From: an uncultured Ruminiclostridium sp.
Lineage (GTDB): Bacteria > Bacillota > Clostridia > Oscillospirales > Ruminococcaceae
Assembly: GCA_910579265.1 (NCBI GenBank)
Contig: CAJTTE010000007.1
Coordinates: forward strand, 29,321 to 93,320
Length of the DNA: 64,000 nucleotides
Direction of reading: 5' to 3'
The translations under genes were made by a program, and so were the position numbers. The notes beneath the pieces were generated by a model. It worked only from the letters and a program-made list of their open reading frames with translations, was not told the DNA's origin and did not search any database. Numbering within the stretch: the first letter of the stretch is position 1; every line of letters begins with the position of its first letter. Of the stretch, positions 15,188 to 24,600 are shown one piece after another.

Positions 15188-16570
15188 TCACTTTGCTTTG
15201 ACCTTTTCTGCAATATAAGCTTCAAGCTCGTCTATATATATTCTTACCTGCTCCATGCTGTCTCTTTCACGGACGGTAACCTTTTTATCCTCAACGCTGT
15301 CAAAGTCGTAGGTGATACAGAAGGGAGTTCCGATCTCATCCTGTCTGCGGTAGCGCTTACCGATAGATCCGGTTTCATCATAGTCCACCATAAAGCTCTT
15401 TGCAAGCTTATCATAAATTTCAAGCGCCTCTTCACCCAGCTTTTTGGACAACGGCAATACCGCCGCTTTAATGGGAGCGATCGCGGGATCAAAGTGAAGT
15501 ACGACTCTTGTATCGTTTTTCTCGGCGTCGATGACTTCCTCGTCATACGCTTCGCAGAGCAAGGCAAGAACGGTCCTGTCAAGCCCGTAGGTGGATTCGA
15601 TAATATAAGGCACAAACTTTTCGTTTGTTTCAGGATCGAGGTATTCTATCTTCTGACCGCTGTATTCCTGATGGCGCGTAAGATCGAAATCGGTGCGGTT
15701 ATGAGTTCCGTTTACTTCACCCCAGCCGAAGGGGAACAAAAATTCTATATCACAGGCAGCTTTTGCATAATGAGCTAATTTTTCATGATCATGATAACGC
15801 AGATGCTCCTCTTTTATACCGAGATCCATATAGAATTTTTTACCAAACTCCTTGAAATAATCGTAAAGCTCGGTATCCGTGCCCTCCTTACAGAAGGTCT
15901 GGAACTCCATCTGCTCGAATTCTATGGTTCTGAAAGTAAAGTTGCCGGGAGTGATTTCGTTTCTGAAGGCCTTGCCGATTTGTCCGATGGAAAATGGCAG
16001 CTTGGCCCTCGTTGTCCTTTGAACGTTTAAAAAGTTCACATATTCGCCCTGCGCGTTTTCCGGACGAAGATAAATAACGCTTTTGCTGTCTGCGGTCACG
16101 CCTCTGTAGGTCTGGAACATCAGGTTAAATTCACGGATCCCGGTATAATTTGATTTGCCGCATTTAGGACAGGGAATCTTATGGCTTTCGATGTATTCAA
16201 ACATTTCTTCCTTTGTCATAGCGTCGGGATGAGCGTCAGGGTCAAAGCCTTCTATAAGGTTATCCGCCCTGTGACGCATTTTGCACTCCTTGCAGTCTAA
16301 AAGGGGGTCGGAGAAGCTGGCCACATGTCCCGAAGCTTCCCACACTCTCGGATGCATCAGTATGTCGGCGTCCAACTCAAAGCTGTTCCTGCGCTCCTGA
16401 ATAAAGCGCTTTCTCCAAGCGTCCTTGACATTGTTTTTTAGCCGTGTGCCAAGAGGACCGTAATCCCAGGTGTTGGCAAGGCCGCCGTAAATCTCGCTGC
16501 CTGCATAGATAAATCCTCTGCCCTTGCAAAGTGCAACGATTTTGTCCATAGTCTTTTCGGTATTTTCCAT
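15188..16570 (-). CDS. glyS: Glycyl-tRNA synthetase, single-chain type
   Basis: 460 residues, the homodimeric class II GlyRS (GlyQS type) that charges tRNA-Gly. GRGFIYAGSEIYGGLANTWD (~residues 18-37) and RPENAQGEYVNF form part of the Gly/ATP pocket. FRNEITPGNFTFRTIEFEQ carries class II motif 2, and GLDRTVLALL motif 3. CKECKMRH (~95) and CPKCG (~135) supply zinc-type Cys pairs. The C-terminal anticodon-binding domain follows. It is the last gene of a compact ilvE-PPOX-lipoprotein-glyS run and begins 26 bases after the preceding gene. No T-box is visible for it. Confidence 0.96.
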   Translation of the reverse strand: MENTEKTMDKIVALCKGRGFIYAGSEIYGGLANTWDYGPLGTRLKNNVKDAWRKRFIQERRNSFELDADILMHPRVWEASGHVASFSDPLLDCKECKMRHRADNLIEGFDPDAHPDAMTKEEMFEYIESHKIPCPKCGKSNYTGIREFNLMFQTYRGVTADSKSVIYLRPENAQGEYVNFLNVQRTTRAKLPFSIGQIGKAFRNEITPGNFTFRTIEFEQMEFQTFCKEGTDTELYDYFKEFGKKFYMDLGIKEEHLRYHDHEKLAHYAKAACDIEFLFPFGWGEVNGTHNRTDFDLTRHQEYSGQKIEYLDPETNEKFVPYIIESTYGLDRTVLALLCEAYDEEVIDAEKNDTRVVLHFDPAIAPIKAAVLPLSKKLGEEALEIYDKLAKSFMVDYDETGSIGKRYRRQDEIGTPFCITYDFDSVEDKKVTVRERDSMEQVRIYIDELEAYIAEKVKAK

Positions 16571-16596
16571 TGATATTTATTATCCTTTCTTATCTC

Positions 16597-17124
16597 TCAT
16601 CGGCTGCCAAAGCCGCCTAATTCATTGTACAGCTTTAAAACAATATCGGAAAGCAAATCCTCTAAGGGCATATCGTCAATCTCCTGCGCAAGCTTATCCA
16701 GAATCCTGTCGGATTCCTCCCTGCTGTCGGTTTTAAAGCTTTGCTCCCGATAAGACGACCAGCGTTTTTCGTCCTCCGCCGCTTTTAACAGCTTTTTGTG
16801 CATTTCCTCGAACTCTTCGGGAGGAACTATTTCCGCAAAACCCTTCAGACCTCTGACGGTTCTGTCGCAAGCCGCCTGAAGCTGATCCGCCGACGCCCTG
16901 TATTTGTCGAAATCCTCTCCTGCGGCATTGCACGCCCTGAGATAATCATTAGTGCCACCGCAAAACTCGTCCCATGCAACACTCAGGGCAGCTTTGTATT
17001 CGTCCCTTGTAAGAGGTCTGGAAGCCGCCGAATTATCACAGCCGCAAAAAAACAGCATAGCACAGACAGCGTAAACAAACAGCATAAAAGGAACTAAAAT
17101 CGCCGAAAAAATTCTCTTATTCAT
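16597..17124 (-). CDS. Small putative lipoprotein
   Basis: 175 residues. The N-terminus MNKRIFSAILVPFMLFVYAV leads to a lipobox ending FCGC at about residue 29. The mature part is helical and charged, with two regularly spaced Trp and several Glu/Lys runs, and no domain I recognise. It lies between the PPOX-family and glyS genes, with gaps of 21 and 26 bases, so it is probably cotranscribed. Function unknown. Confidence 0.75.
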   Translation of the reverse strand: MNKRIFSAILVPFMLFVYAVCAMLFFCGCDNSAASRPLTRDEYKAALSVAWDEFCGGTNDYLRACNAAGEDFDKYRASADQLQAACDRTVRGLKGFAEIVPPEEFEEMHKKLLKAAEDEKRWSSYREQSFKTDSREESDRILDKLAQEIDDMPLEDLLSDIVLKLYNELGGFGSR

Positions 17125-17145
17125 ACAGCATTCTCCATGACAGCC

Positions 17146-17565
17146 TTACAAATCGCCCTTCACGTCCTGCCAATCCACAAAAAGGCTGTACCGCTCTGTG
17201 GTAAATCTCAGCACGCAGTAATTGGGGTCGTCCCAGCCGCTGAAGTGATTTTTTAGTCCGTCGTACCACATTTCCTTTTTGACGGCGGGATCGGTTATCT
17301 GTTCGACAGTACCTTTCAGCCCGATATGGTACTCGGACGAATTTATGCATACGCCTGCTTTGTTGCAGCTGTTTATTATGTCCGCCTTTGCGCCTGTTCC
17401 CGTACAGAATGTCAGCCACTTTATTCCCTCGGACTTTGAAACTGAAATGGTTGTGGCATGGGGGTAGCCGTTTTGATCCACAAAAACAAGGGTGCAGAAA
17501 TTCTGCGGGCCGCAGGCTCTTTCCGAAATAATTTTGCCTGCTTTTTCAATGATTTTTTCGTTCAT
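17146..17565 (-). CDS. Pyridoxamine 5'-phosphate oxidase family protein
   Basis: 139 residues with the split beta-barrel pattern of FMN-binding PPOX/general-stress proteins: NFCTLVFVDQNGYPHATTIS (~residues 23-42), KWLTFCTGTGAKADII, and the central KAGVCINSSEYHIGLKGTVE. The small size suggests a flavin- or heme-binding homodimer rather than a true pyridoxamine phosphate oxidase. It starts 15 bases after ilvE and is followed 21 bases later by a lipoprotein gene. Confidence 0.8.
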   Translation of the reverse strand: MNEKIIEKAGKIISERACGPQNFCTLVFVDQNGYPHATTISVSKSEGIKWLTFCTGTGAKADIINSCNKAGVCINSSEYHIGLKGTVEQITDPAVKKEMWYDGLKNHFSGWDDPNYCVLRFTTERYSLFVDWQDVKGDL

Positions 17566-17580
17566 TTTTAAACCTCAAGC

Positions 17581-18645
17581 TTATTCCACCGTCTGAATCC
17601 AGCCCATAGTGTCGGGGATTCTGCCCCACTGAATGCCTGTAAGGGTATCGTAAAGCATTTGGCTTGTTTCGCCGATTTTGCCGTCGTTTATTTTCATGAC
17701 AGTATCGCCGTACTTAAGCTCGCCGATAGGAGAAATAACGGCTGCCGTACCCGTTCCGAACGCTTCCCGGAGATTTCCGGATCTATGCGCTTCAACAAGT
17801 TCGTCAACGGAAAGCCTGCGTTCGTTCACCGTGTAGCCCTTGGAGCGCAGCAATTCGATAATTGACAGTCTTGTGATGCCTCCCAGAATCGATCCGACCA
17901 AAGCGGGAGTGACCACCTCGTTGCCGATTATGAAGAATACATTCATGGCGCCTACTTCTTCAATGTATTTTCTTTCCACACCGTCAAGCCAGAGAGTTTG
18001 TACATATCCCTGCTTTTCGGCCTCTTCCTGTCCCTTGAGGGAAATGGCGTAATTCGCGCCGGCCTTGGTGAAGCCGGTGCCGCCTACAACCGCGCGGACA
18101 TACTTCTGTTCAACAAAAATTTTAACAGGCTCGATACCGTTGGGATAATATGCGCCTACGGGAGAAAGAATAACGGCAAAAATCAGGTGCTTGGCGGGGT
18201 GTACTCCAACCATAGGGTCAACTGCGAAAATAAATGGACGTATATAAAGAGACGTGCCCTCAGCCGTAGGGATCCAGTCCTGATCAACTTTGACCAGCTC
18301 TTTAATGGCTTTTATCGCGAACTCCTCGTCAAATGCCGGTATACAGAGACGATCGCAGGAAAGGTTCATTCTCTCCATGTTTTTTTCGGGACGGAAAAGC
18401 TGAATTTTTCCTTCGGAGGTGCGGTATGCCTTTAAACCCTCAAATACCTCCTGGGCATAGTGCAGCACCATAGCCGCAGGATCGAGAGCTATCGGACCGT
18501 AAGGCACGATACGCGCGTCATGCCATCCTTCTCCTTCGTCATAGTTCATAAGGAACATATGATCGGTAAATATTTTTCCGAAGCCCAATTTGTTTTGATC
18601 GGGTTTTTCTTTGGGTGAAGCGGTTCTTTGAATTTTGATTTCCAT
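17581..18645 (-). CDS. ilvE: Branched-chain amino acid aminotransferase
   Basis: About 354 residues from MEIKIQRTASPKEK. The start at 18645 follows AAGGAAGG; a longer frame to 18732 has no such site. It is a fold-type IV PLP enzyme that interconverts Leu/Ile/Val and their 2-oxo acids. HYAQEVFEGLKAYR and SLYIRPFIFAVDPMVGVHPA are typical of the large-type BCAT. The PLP lysine lies in GGTGFTKAGANYAIS. It heads a compact run ending in glyS. In the 5' region there is no T-box, although an Ile-type T-box occurs 6 kb away in front of a different gene. Confidence 0.95.
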   Translation of the reverse strand: MEIKIQRTASPKEKPDQNKLGFGKIFTDHMFLMNYDEGEGWHDARIVPYGPIALDPAAMVLHYAQEVFEGLKAYRTSEGKIQLFRPEKNMERMNLSCDRLCIPAFDEEFAIKAIKELVKVDQDWIPTAEGTSLYIRPFIFAVDPMVGVHPAKHLIFAVILSPVGAYYPNGIEPVKIFVEQKYVRAVVGGTGFTKAGANYAISLKGQEEAEKQGYVQTLWLDGVERKYIEEVGAMNVFFIIGNEVVTPALVGSILGGITRLSIIELLRSKGYTVNERRLSVDELVEAHRSGNLREAFGTGTAAVISPIGELKYGDTVMKINDGKIGETSQMLYDTLTGIQWGRIPDTMGWIQTVE

Positions 18646-19066
18646 AGTTATAGCCTTCCTTATATGAAATAATTTTATTAAAATCATTTTGCATGCGTCG
18701 AAAACGAATTTGTGAAAATCTATTGTAATCAATCGGATAGGATTATGTAATAAAAATCAGATTTTACATCAGAGTATCAGAATCTTAAACGCATTATTAC
18801 AATATCCGGAGGTTCTTTTAAGAAACCTGTCTTTAAAATTTCATCGGTAAAGTTTAGGCGTCCTGTATTTAAAGATATTTTTCTTAGGATTTGTATGATA
18901 CGGCTTATTGATCGTCAGAATAAAGACTGGATTTTAAAACCCTTAGGATCATGAAAAAGGCTTTTTTAACGCCTGTAATCAACAGATTTACAAGGTACAT
19001 TATATCACCCTTGGGCTTCTTTGTAAATACGGCAAAAAAATTTTTGTCATTTTTCATATAAAGGTG
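18646..19066. other. Divergent intergenic region between ilvE and the GH51 gene
   Basis: About 420 AT-rich bases. A minus-strand frame at 18905-19147 (80 codons) lacks a ribosome site and protein-like composition and is not called. No riboswitch fold was recognised. Confidence 0.5.
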
Positions 19067-19095
19067 TTGATTTTCACATAGAAATTTACTATAAT
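19067..19095 (+). promoter_or_regulatory. Promoter of the GH51 gene
   Basis: TTGATT (19067-19072), 17-base spacer, TATAAT (19090-19095), about 50 bases upstream of the start codon, which is preceded by AAAGGAGAT. Confidence 0.75.
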
Positions 19096-19147
19096 GTTCG
19101 TAGAATTTTTTTACCGGGCTAAACCGATATAAAGGAGATAAGTACAT

Positions 19148-20626
19148 ATGAAAAAAATGACAATAAATGCTTCGGCGCGTTTATCAAGGGTAAACAGAAA
19201 TATTTTCGGACATTTCTCGGAGCATCTGGGCAGATGCATTTACGAAGGTATTTATGTGGGTGAAAATTCTACTATTCCCAATACTAACGGAATAAGAAAT
19301 GATGTTTCCGCCGCCCTTAGGGAGCTGGAGGTGCCTGTCCTGCGTTGGCCGGGCGGATGCTTTGCGGATGAATATCACTGGATGGACGGAATCGGTGAAA
19401 AATCGACCCGCAAAAAAATGATAAACACACATTGGGGAGGAGTTACAGAGGACAACAGCTTCGGTACCCATGAATTTTTCGAGCTTTGCCGACAGATAGG
19501 ATGTGAACCGTATATAGCGGGAAATTTAGGATCAGGAACCGTTCAGGAAATGTCGCAATGGGTAGAGTATATGACATTCGGCGGAGTATCGCCCATGGCT
19601 GATCTTCGTCGCAAGAACGGAAGAGACGAACCCTGGAAGCTTAAATATTTCGGCATAGGAAATGAAAGCTGGGGCTGCGGCGGCAATATGCGTCCTCAGT
19701 ATTATGCCGATTTGTACAGACAGTATCAGACTTATTGTAGAAATTACGATGGTAACGAGCTTTATAAAGTCGCATGCGGTCCTAATGCGGATGATTACGG
19801 CTGGACAGAGGAAATAATGAGGGCCCTTAAGCCCTGGCATACGAAGGCTATCAGCCTTCACTACTACACCATTCCTACGGGTGATTGGAACAAAAAGGGG
19901 GATGCGGTCAACTTTTCCGAAGGTGAATATTACGGCACGGTAAAAAATGCCCTTCGGATCGATGAAATAATAAGTCGTCATCTTGATATAATGTCCGTAT
20001 ATGATCCGGCTCATGAAATCGGGTTAATTGTAGACGAATGGGGAAATTGGTGCGATGTTGAAAAGGGTACTAATCCCGGCTTCCTTTATCAGCAGAATAC
20101 GATGCGGGACGCCGTAACGGCCGCACTAAATCTCGATATATTTATAAAGCACAGCGATCGTATAGTAATGGCTAATATTGCGCAGGCGGTCAATGTTCTT
20201 CAATCGGTAATTCTTACCGAGGGTGATAAAATGGTAAAGACACCCACATATCATGTTTTCGATTTGTACCGCCGTCATATGGATGGAGAAAGAGTTTTTA
20301 CAAGCATTGACAATTTCGAAAAAGAAGGAATACCGGCATTAAGTCATGCGGCTACGGTTAAGAACGATGAACTGTCGGTCACGATTACAAATACCTTACT
20401 TAAGGAAACACAGGATATTGAGATGGATATAACCGGCTTTTCGGACAATTTGAGTATAACTCAGGCACAGATCCTTACCACCGATGACGTCCGCATTCAT
20501 AATACGTTTGATAGCGCGGCGAATGTAGCCTTGAAGGATTTCAGCGATTATTCGGAGGATAGGGGCAGAATAATGATAAAGCTGCCGCCCTGCTCAATAG
20601 TCGCCATAACGGCAGTAAAAAAATGA
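19148..20626 (+). CDS. Alpha-N-arabinofuranosidase, GH51
   Basis: 492 residues, the usual length for intracellular GH51 enzymes, which release arabinose from arabinoxylan or arabinan oligosaccharides. There is no signal peptide. NIFGHFSEHLGRCIYEGIYV and VPVLRWPGGCFADEYHW are family signatures. The acid/base Glu is in GIGNESWGCGG (~residue 173) and the nucleophile Glu in LIVDEWGNW (~residue 297). The C-terminal ~130 residues form the beta-sandwich. A promoter and an AAGGAG site lie upstream. The stop overlaps the next ATG (ATGA). Confidence 0.96.
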   Translation: MKKMTINASARLSRVNRNIFGHFSEHLGRCIYEGIYVGENSTIPNTNGIRNDVSAALRELEVPVLRWPGGCFADEYHWMDGIGEKSTRKKMINTHWGGVTEDNSFGTHEFFELCRQIGCEPYIAGNLGSGTVQEMSQWVEYMTFGGVSPMADLRRKNGRDEPWKLKYFGIGNESWGCGGNMRPQYYADLYRQYQTYCRNYDGNELYKVACGPNADDYGWTEEIMRALKPWHTKAISLHYYTIPTGDWNKKGDAVNFSEGEYYGTVKNALRIDEIISRHLDIMSVYDPAHEIGLIVDEWGNWCDVEKGTNPGFLYQQNTMRDAVTAALNLDIFIKHSDRIVMANIAQAVNVLQSVILTEGDKMVKTPTYHVFDLYRRHMDGERVFTSIDNFEKEGIPALSHAATVKNDELSVTITNTLLKETQDIEMDITGFSDNLSITQAQILTTDDVRIHNTFDSAANVALKDFSDYSEDRGRIMIKLPPCSIVAITAVKK

Positions 20627-20883
20627 ACGCCGATATGAACGCACCTTGCAGATGCCTTTTAAAGGATGCCGGAGAAAAAGAATTGGCGGAAAATATAAAA
20701 GAGTATATCGGCGCGTTAAATGAAGAAATAAAGGCGGATAAGGATCTCTATGAACATAGGCTTGATATTTGTAAAAAATGCGATTATCTTTTGAACGGTA
20801 CCTGTAGAAAATGCGGATGTTATGTTGAAATGAGGGCGGCGGTAGTAACAAATCACTGTCCTTCGGAAAAACAATACTGGTAA
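20623..20883 (+). CDS. Small Cys-rich protein, DUF6171-like
   Basis: 86 residues. The N-terminus has CRCLLKDAGEKE, a helical middle, then CKKCDYLLNGTCRKCGCYVE (~residues 51-70) and a final Cys in NHCPSEKQYW. The Cys spacing suggests a structural zinc or iron-sulfur site. I recognise the layout as the DUF6171 type common in gut Clostridia; function unknown. It overlaps the GH51 stop by four bases and is probably translated by coupling. Confidence 0.75.
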   Translation: MNADMNAPCRCLLKDAGEKELAENIKEYIGALNEEIKADKDLYEHRLDICKKCDYLLNGTCRKCGCYVEMRAAVVTNHCPSEKQYW

Positions 20884-21286
20884 AAATAAATTTATTTATG
20901 ACGGCATATACTGATACATCCTTATAAAAAGCAGACAGAGATTTAAAATCGGTTATACGGTCCGTAAACCGGCGGCATGCATTTATTATTTTCAATTAAA
21001 AAACCATAGTCTTAATGAAATTGCCGGTTTTTATGAGGCTCTATCCGTTTTTATCCCATCTGATACGGATAAGGGAAGGTGTTTCGGATTATGCGGTAAG
21101 GTGCGTCAACAGATTTGCAGGTATAAACTGCTTGCGGTGATTTATTACAAATTGCGAATTGTGCTGCTGCCGTTTTGTAAAAAATCAAATGCGTTTAATA
21201 AAATCGCTTTGCGCGCCGTATAAAGTATCACATTACCACACGGCTGCAAACTTCAGGCTGTTACCAAAGAGGGGGTTATCTATCTT
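20884..21286. other. Intergenic region, no gene seen
   Basis: 403 bases after the DUF6171-like gene. No terminator with a clear stem and T-run, and no conserved ORF, could be identified. GAGGGGG just before 21287 serves the next gene. Confidence 0.5.
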
Positions 21287-21817
21287 ATGCTTAAAGCTGT
21301 AATTACCGACGCTGATTTCTACGGAGGAGAACCAAAGCTGTTAACAGATATATCCCGTTACGGATCAAGAGGGATAATTATTAACAATAGCGGCATGGCG
21401 GGAATGGTACTTATGAGCGCCAACGGGTTTTACAAACTCCCGGGGGGCGGTATAGATTTAGGTGAAAAGGAAAGCGACGCGTTTATACGTGAGGTTATGG
21501 AAGAAACCGGTTATGGGTGCAGAATAATTGCGCCGCTCGGTACTGTTGAGGAACACAAGAACAAAACCGGCTTTTCTCACTTTTCCTATGCTTTTATAGG
21601 AAAAACCGAAGGCGAATGCCGTAAAGCTTCCCTTTCCCAAACGGATAAGCTTCTGGATTTTTCCGTAAGCTGGATGCCAATAAAAGATGCGGCTGCGGTG
21701 ATGACAAAATCACTTCAAATGTGCGGTGAATATAAAATGAAATTTATGCTTTTAAGGGATAAGCTTATCCTTGATTATGCAATTGAGTTGATCGACAAAG
21801 GTGAAATAGTTATTTAG
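21287..21817 (+). CDS. NUDIX hydrolase
   Basis: 176 residues. The Nudix box reads GGGIDLGEKESDAFIREVME then ETGYGCR (~residues 51-77), fully matching GX5EX7REUXEEXGU. It therefore probably hydrolyses a nucleoside diphosphate linked to another moiety using Mg2+. The N-terminal ~25 residues (LLTDISRYGSRGIIINNSGM) complete the beta-sheet. The substrate cannot be inferred. It stands alone on the plus strand, and a family B repeat begins at its stop codon. Confidence 0.9.
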   Translation: MLKAVITDADFYGGEPKLLTDISRYGSRGIIINNSGMAGMVLMSANGFYKLPGGGIDLGEKESDAFIREVMEETGYGCRIIAPLGTVEEHKNKTGFSHFSYAFIGKTEGECRKASLSQTDKLLDFSVSWMPIKDAAAVMTKSLQMCGEYKMKFMLLRDKLILDYAIELIDKGEIVI

Positions 21818-21999
21818 GGCGTATCTGAAAACAAAGCAAATATTAGTACAGTTACGCTGAAGCTCGGTGATTTCAAAAAAAGCGTAGAAATACCAGGGTG
21901 CTTCAAAGTTATCCCTTTAAAACAACTACCGGCATTCTTTGACGCGGAAAGCGTCCTCAGTTAGCAGGAATTATGCAGTTTGCGGTTTTCAGATAGCTA
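21817..21999 (+). repeat. Family B repeat, copy 1
   Basis: Begins GGGCGTATCTGAAAAC and ends GCGGTTTTCAGATAGC, which form imperfect terminal inverted repeats. The interior contains CATTCTTTGACGCGGAAAGC, shared in inverse orientation with copies at 48986 and 51229, and TATCCCTTT, shared with copy 5. Inserted immediately after the NUDIX gene. Confidence 0.7.
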
Positions 22000-22653
22000 C
22001 CGGTTTTAATTTGGCATCTCTCGTCGATAGTAATCTTTCTGCGCTTGTTCCGTAAGCTTTGATTATTGCCGATGCTTTAATTGTTTTTATAATGTTGCAT
22101 AAAAATTCTTCCTTTGGCCTATTTTAAATTATCGGATTAGGGAATGCCTCATCGTATGTTCGTCCGAACCTTTTGGAAAGGATCATGATATTCTGACTGC
22201 ATATTGTTTGCTGCTTATAGTATCATTATTAATGTATTCATTTTTTAATACCGTGTACGAATCCGGATAAGGGTTTATATGCGGTATTTTTTGTCGGCTC
22301 GGCAAAAAAATACAGGCTGAGCCGGTGGGATAAAAGGTTTTGTAAAAATAACGACCACCGATATTGAAATAGTAAAGATTTGACAGCCCTATTATTATGG
22401 AAGTATAAAGTGGGTCATTGACATATGAAAAATGAAATAAAAATATCGTATTCAAAGTACGAATGTTAGTATCGCATTATTATTGGCAATAGTATACCGA
22501 ATGAGGCAAATCCGTTGATATACCGACAGGAAAAAAATTATGTATCACTTGGACTTGCCGTACCTTGAAATGTGTGATCCAGATCACTATATGGTTTACA
22601 TCCAAATACCGCAGAAAAGCGGTATACGGGCGGCTGCGATCGTCCATAGGTAA
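22000..22653. other. Intergenic region between repeats
   Basis: 654 bases. A minus-strand 90-codon frame (22183-22455) is not protein-like. A plus-strand 37-codon frame at 22540-22653 (MYHLDLPYLEMCDPDHYMVY) follows AGGAAAA but has no recognisable content. Nothing is called. Confidence 0.4.
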
Positions 22654-22833
22654 TTAAGGCAATACCGCACAATGACCGCCTTACGGCATTGTGTGCGGCT
22701 TGCTTGCAAATGTTCCGTCATCTTACACAAATTCTCCTTGAAATACATCAGTATTCCTGCGTCGAATTTATGCAAGCTGACGAAATATCTGATTGCGCAA
22801 TTCACACGCAATCATTGTGCGGTGTTGCCTTAA
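22654..22833 (+). repeat. Family A MITE-like element, copy 3
   Basis: 180 bp, TTAA to TTAA, with ends TTAAGGCAATACCGCACAAT and the inverted complement (one mismatch). Same orientation as copy 1. Confidence 0.92.
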
Positions 22834-23126
22834 AAGCCGAGTGAAAAAAGAAGGCGGGAATGATAAAAGTAAATGCTTGTCCGACATTCATACTACTGTA
22901 ATCATACCGACATAATAGCACAGTTTTTTTATAGTAAAAAGTACATTGATGATATTTGACGGAGATCGCCAAATTAAAGTACATTGAAGCAGGCATTTTT
23001 GATATCGGGTTATTTTGTGGATATAATTGGATGGAATGAAAACGCAATAATAAATATTCTGTACCAGCTTAAAGAAAATCATGAATATGATAAATGACGT
23101 TAAGGGAATAATTGACCTGAGCAAGG
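22834..23126. other. Possible gene debris downstream of the ABC permease
   Basis: A plus-strand frame ending at 23095 reads FLISGYFVDIIGWNENAIIN then ILYQLKENHEYDK and a stop, which looks like a protein C-terminus without a start. It may be a decayed gene. Otherwise nothing is seen. Confidence 0.25.
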
Positions 23127-23162
23127 ATAAAAAAACAGACAGCCTCTAAAGCGGCTGTCTGT
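23127..23162 (-). terminator. Terminator of the ABC transporter operon
   Basis: ACAGACAGCC (23135-23144) pairs with GGCTGTCTGT (23153-23162) around an 8-base loop. The minus strand then runs into TTTTTTT, ~100 bases beyond the permease stop at 23264. Confidence 0.9.
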
Positions 23163-23263
23163 GATAATAATGCTGTGTCATATTCTCAATGCCATTTTGG
23201 GGGCCGAGCCTGTGATACATTCTTTTAGGGCAAGGGAAACGCTGCTTTAGTGATGACATTGAT

Positions 23264-24451
23264 TCAGTTTCTTAATGCTTCAATTGGATTAAGTCCTGCT
23301 GCCTTGGCAGCAGGATATACGCCGAACACAGCTCCCATAGTGACGGAAAATGCAAGTGATGCTCCAACGGCACCTATAGGGACCGTAAAGGGCAGGGAAA
23401 GAATTCCGCAGCCTACTGCGCAGCATGCAAGACCGAGCATAATGCCGAGAATGCTTCCGATAGCGGTCAACAATACGCTTTCAGTCAAAAATTCCCACAT
23501 TATATCAGAGCTTTTGGCACCTATTGATTTTTTTATTCCGATTTCTCTTGTCCGCTCTCCGACGCTTACAAGCATTGTGGTCATAACCGTAATACCGGAT
23601 ACGACAAGGCTGATTCCCGCAATGAGTGAAAGGGCCGTGGTGGTAATGCCCAAAATATCGGTCAGCTGCCCCTTCTGACTTTGAAAATTGCTTATTACGA
23701 GACCGTTCCCGCTGTCCTTGATGCTGTTTACCTCGCTTGTAAGGGTATTTGTCAGGTCGGCGTCCGCACTTTGTCCGTCCAAAAGGAGCGCTATTTTATC
23801 AAAGGTGTTCTTCCCGGTTATATCCTGCATAGTGCTGTAGGGAACATAAACAAAGTCGGGAATAATACCCGCCATAATATTCTGAAGGCCTGTTATTCCG
23901 GATTTGGCGATCCCGACCACCTCAAATTCATAATAGCTTCCTTCCAGAAGAAGCCGGATTTTTTTGCCCACAATATTGCTTCTTCCGTATGTTTCAGAAG
24001 CCAGTACTTCGTCTATGACACAAACCATAGAGTGGTTTTCTACGTCCCGGTTGTTTATAAGGCGTCCGTGTATGGCTTCAATGGAAATAATATCTTTGGC
24101 GTCCTGATCAACACCCCATGCGTAGCAATTAAAGCATTCATCCAATATTTTTGATTGACTGAGAGATGCCATAAGCGGCATTGCCTTATTGACGCCGTCA
24201 AGTCTTCCGAAGGCGTCAACGTCGTCCTTTGTCAGCGATATGCCGCCCCCTTGATCGGAAGCTTCCACTAATGCCGAATTTATACCCATAGTTACCATAG
24301 TCGAGGTTATCCGTTCAGAGCCTACGGCTCCTATCCCGGAAATTACCACTACGGCAAAAACTCCGACCGCTACGCCGCAAAGTGTGAGCAATGAGCGTCC
24401 TTTACCTCTTTTAATGCTTTTTAAAGCAGTCCTTACTTTACTGTTACTCAT
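23264..24451 (-). CDS. MacB-like ABC transporter permease
   Basis: About 395 residues from MSNSKVRTALKSIKRGKG. The start at 24451 follows AAAAGGA; a GTG seven codons upstream is not favoured. A first membrane segment (GRSLLTLCGVAVGVFAVVVI, ~residues 14-38) is followed by a ~220-residue extracytoplasmic MacB_PCD-type domain. A C-terminal FtsX domain has three helices, including VGERTREIGIKKSIGAKSSD, the conserved cytoplasmic loop. The length and topology fit MacB-type exporters of peptides or antimicrobials. A 27-bp palindrome lies 20 bases upstream of the start. It pairs with the ATPase at 24601 and the adaptor at 25793. Confidence 0.92.
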   Translation of the reverse strand: MSNSKVRTALKSIKRGKGRSLLTLCGVAVGVFAVVVISGIGAVGSERITSTMVTMGINSALVEASDQGGGISLTKDDVDAFGRLDGVNKAMPLMASLSQSKILDECFNCYAWGVDQDAKDIISIEAIHGRLINNRDVENHSMVCVIDEVLASETYGRSNIVGKKIRLLLEGSYYEFEVVGIAKSGITGLQNIMAGIIPDFVYVPYSTMQDITGKNTFDKIALLLDGQSADADLTNTLTSEVNSIKDSGNGLVISNFQSQKGQLTDILGITTTALSLIAGISLVVSGITVMTTMLVSVGERTREIGIKKSIGAKSSDIMWEFLTESVLLTAIGSILGIMLGLACCAVGCGILSLPFTVPIGAVGASLAFSVTMGAVFGVYPAAKAAGLNPIEALRN

Positions 24452-24470
24452 AATCAGTCCTTTTAAAAGC

Positions 24471-24497
24471 ACAATATTGAACTAAGTTCAATATTGT
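24471..24497. promoter_or_regulatory. 27-bp perfect palindrome, candidate operator
   Basis: ACAATATTGAAC and GTTCAATATTGT flank a central TAA. It sits 20 bases before the permease start. With a second, weaker TGAAC-N3-GTTCA palindrome at 24554-24566, it makes a two-site operator-like arrangement between the ATPase and permease genes. A terminator reading is less likely because the arms are AT-rich and no T-run follows on the minus strand. Confidence 0.55.
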
Positions 24498-24553
24498 TTT
24501 CCTTTATACTCCTTTAATATCATTTTTAAAAATTTTTTCGCTTATAAAGCCGA

Positions 24554-24566
24554 TGAACAATGTTCA
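24554..24566. promoter_or_regulatory. Second TGAAC-N3-GTTCA palindrome
   Basis: TGAAC, AAT, GTTCA. It shares its core with the larger palindrome at 24471-24497, whose centre lies 76 bases away. A candidate second binding site for the same regulator. Confidence 0.4.
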
Positions 24567-24600
24567 ATAAAATAATGGCTTTTTGGTTAAGTATTATTAT

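Noticed and set aside
16571..18904. T-box leaders before glyS and ilvE
   Set aside because: The glyS gap is 26 bases, and the ilvE leader lacks GGTGG and specifier motifs.
18905..19147. 80-codon minus-strand frame before the GH51 gene
   Set aside because: No ribosome site, it overlaps the GH51 promoter and leader, and the composition is that of AT-rich noncoding DNA.
22183..22455. 90-codon minus-strand frame
   Set aside because: No ribosome site and no protein-like pattern; it sits among repeat-rich intergenic DNA.
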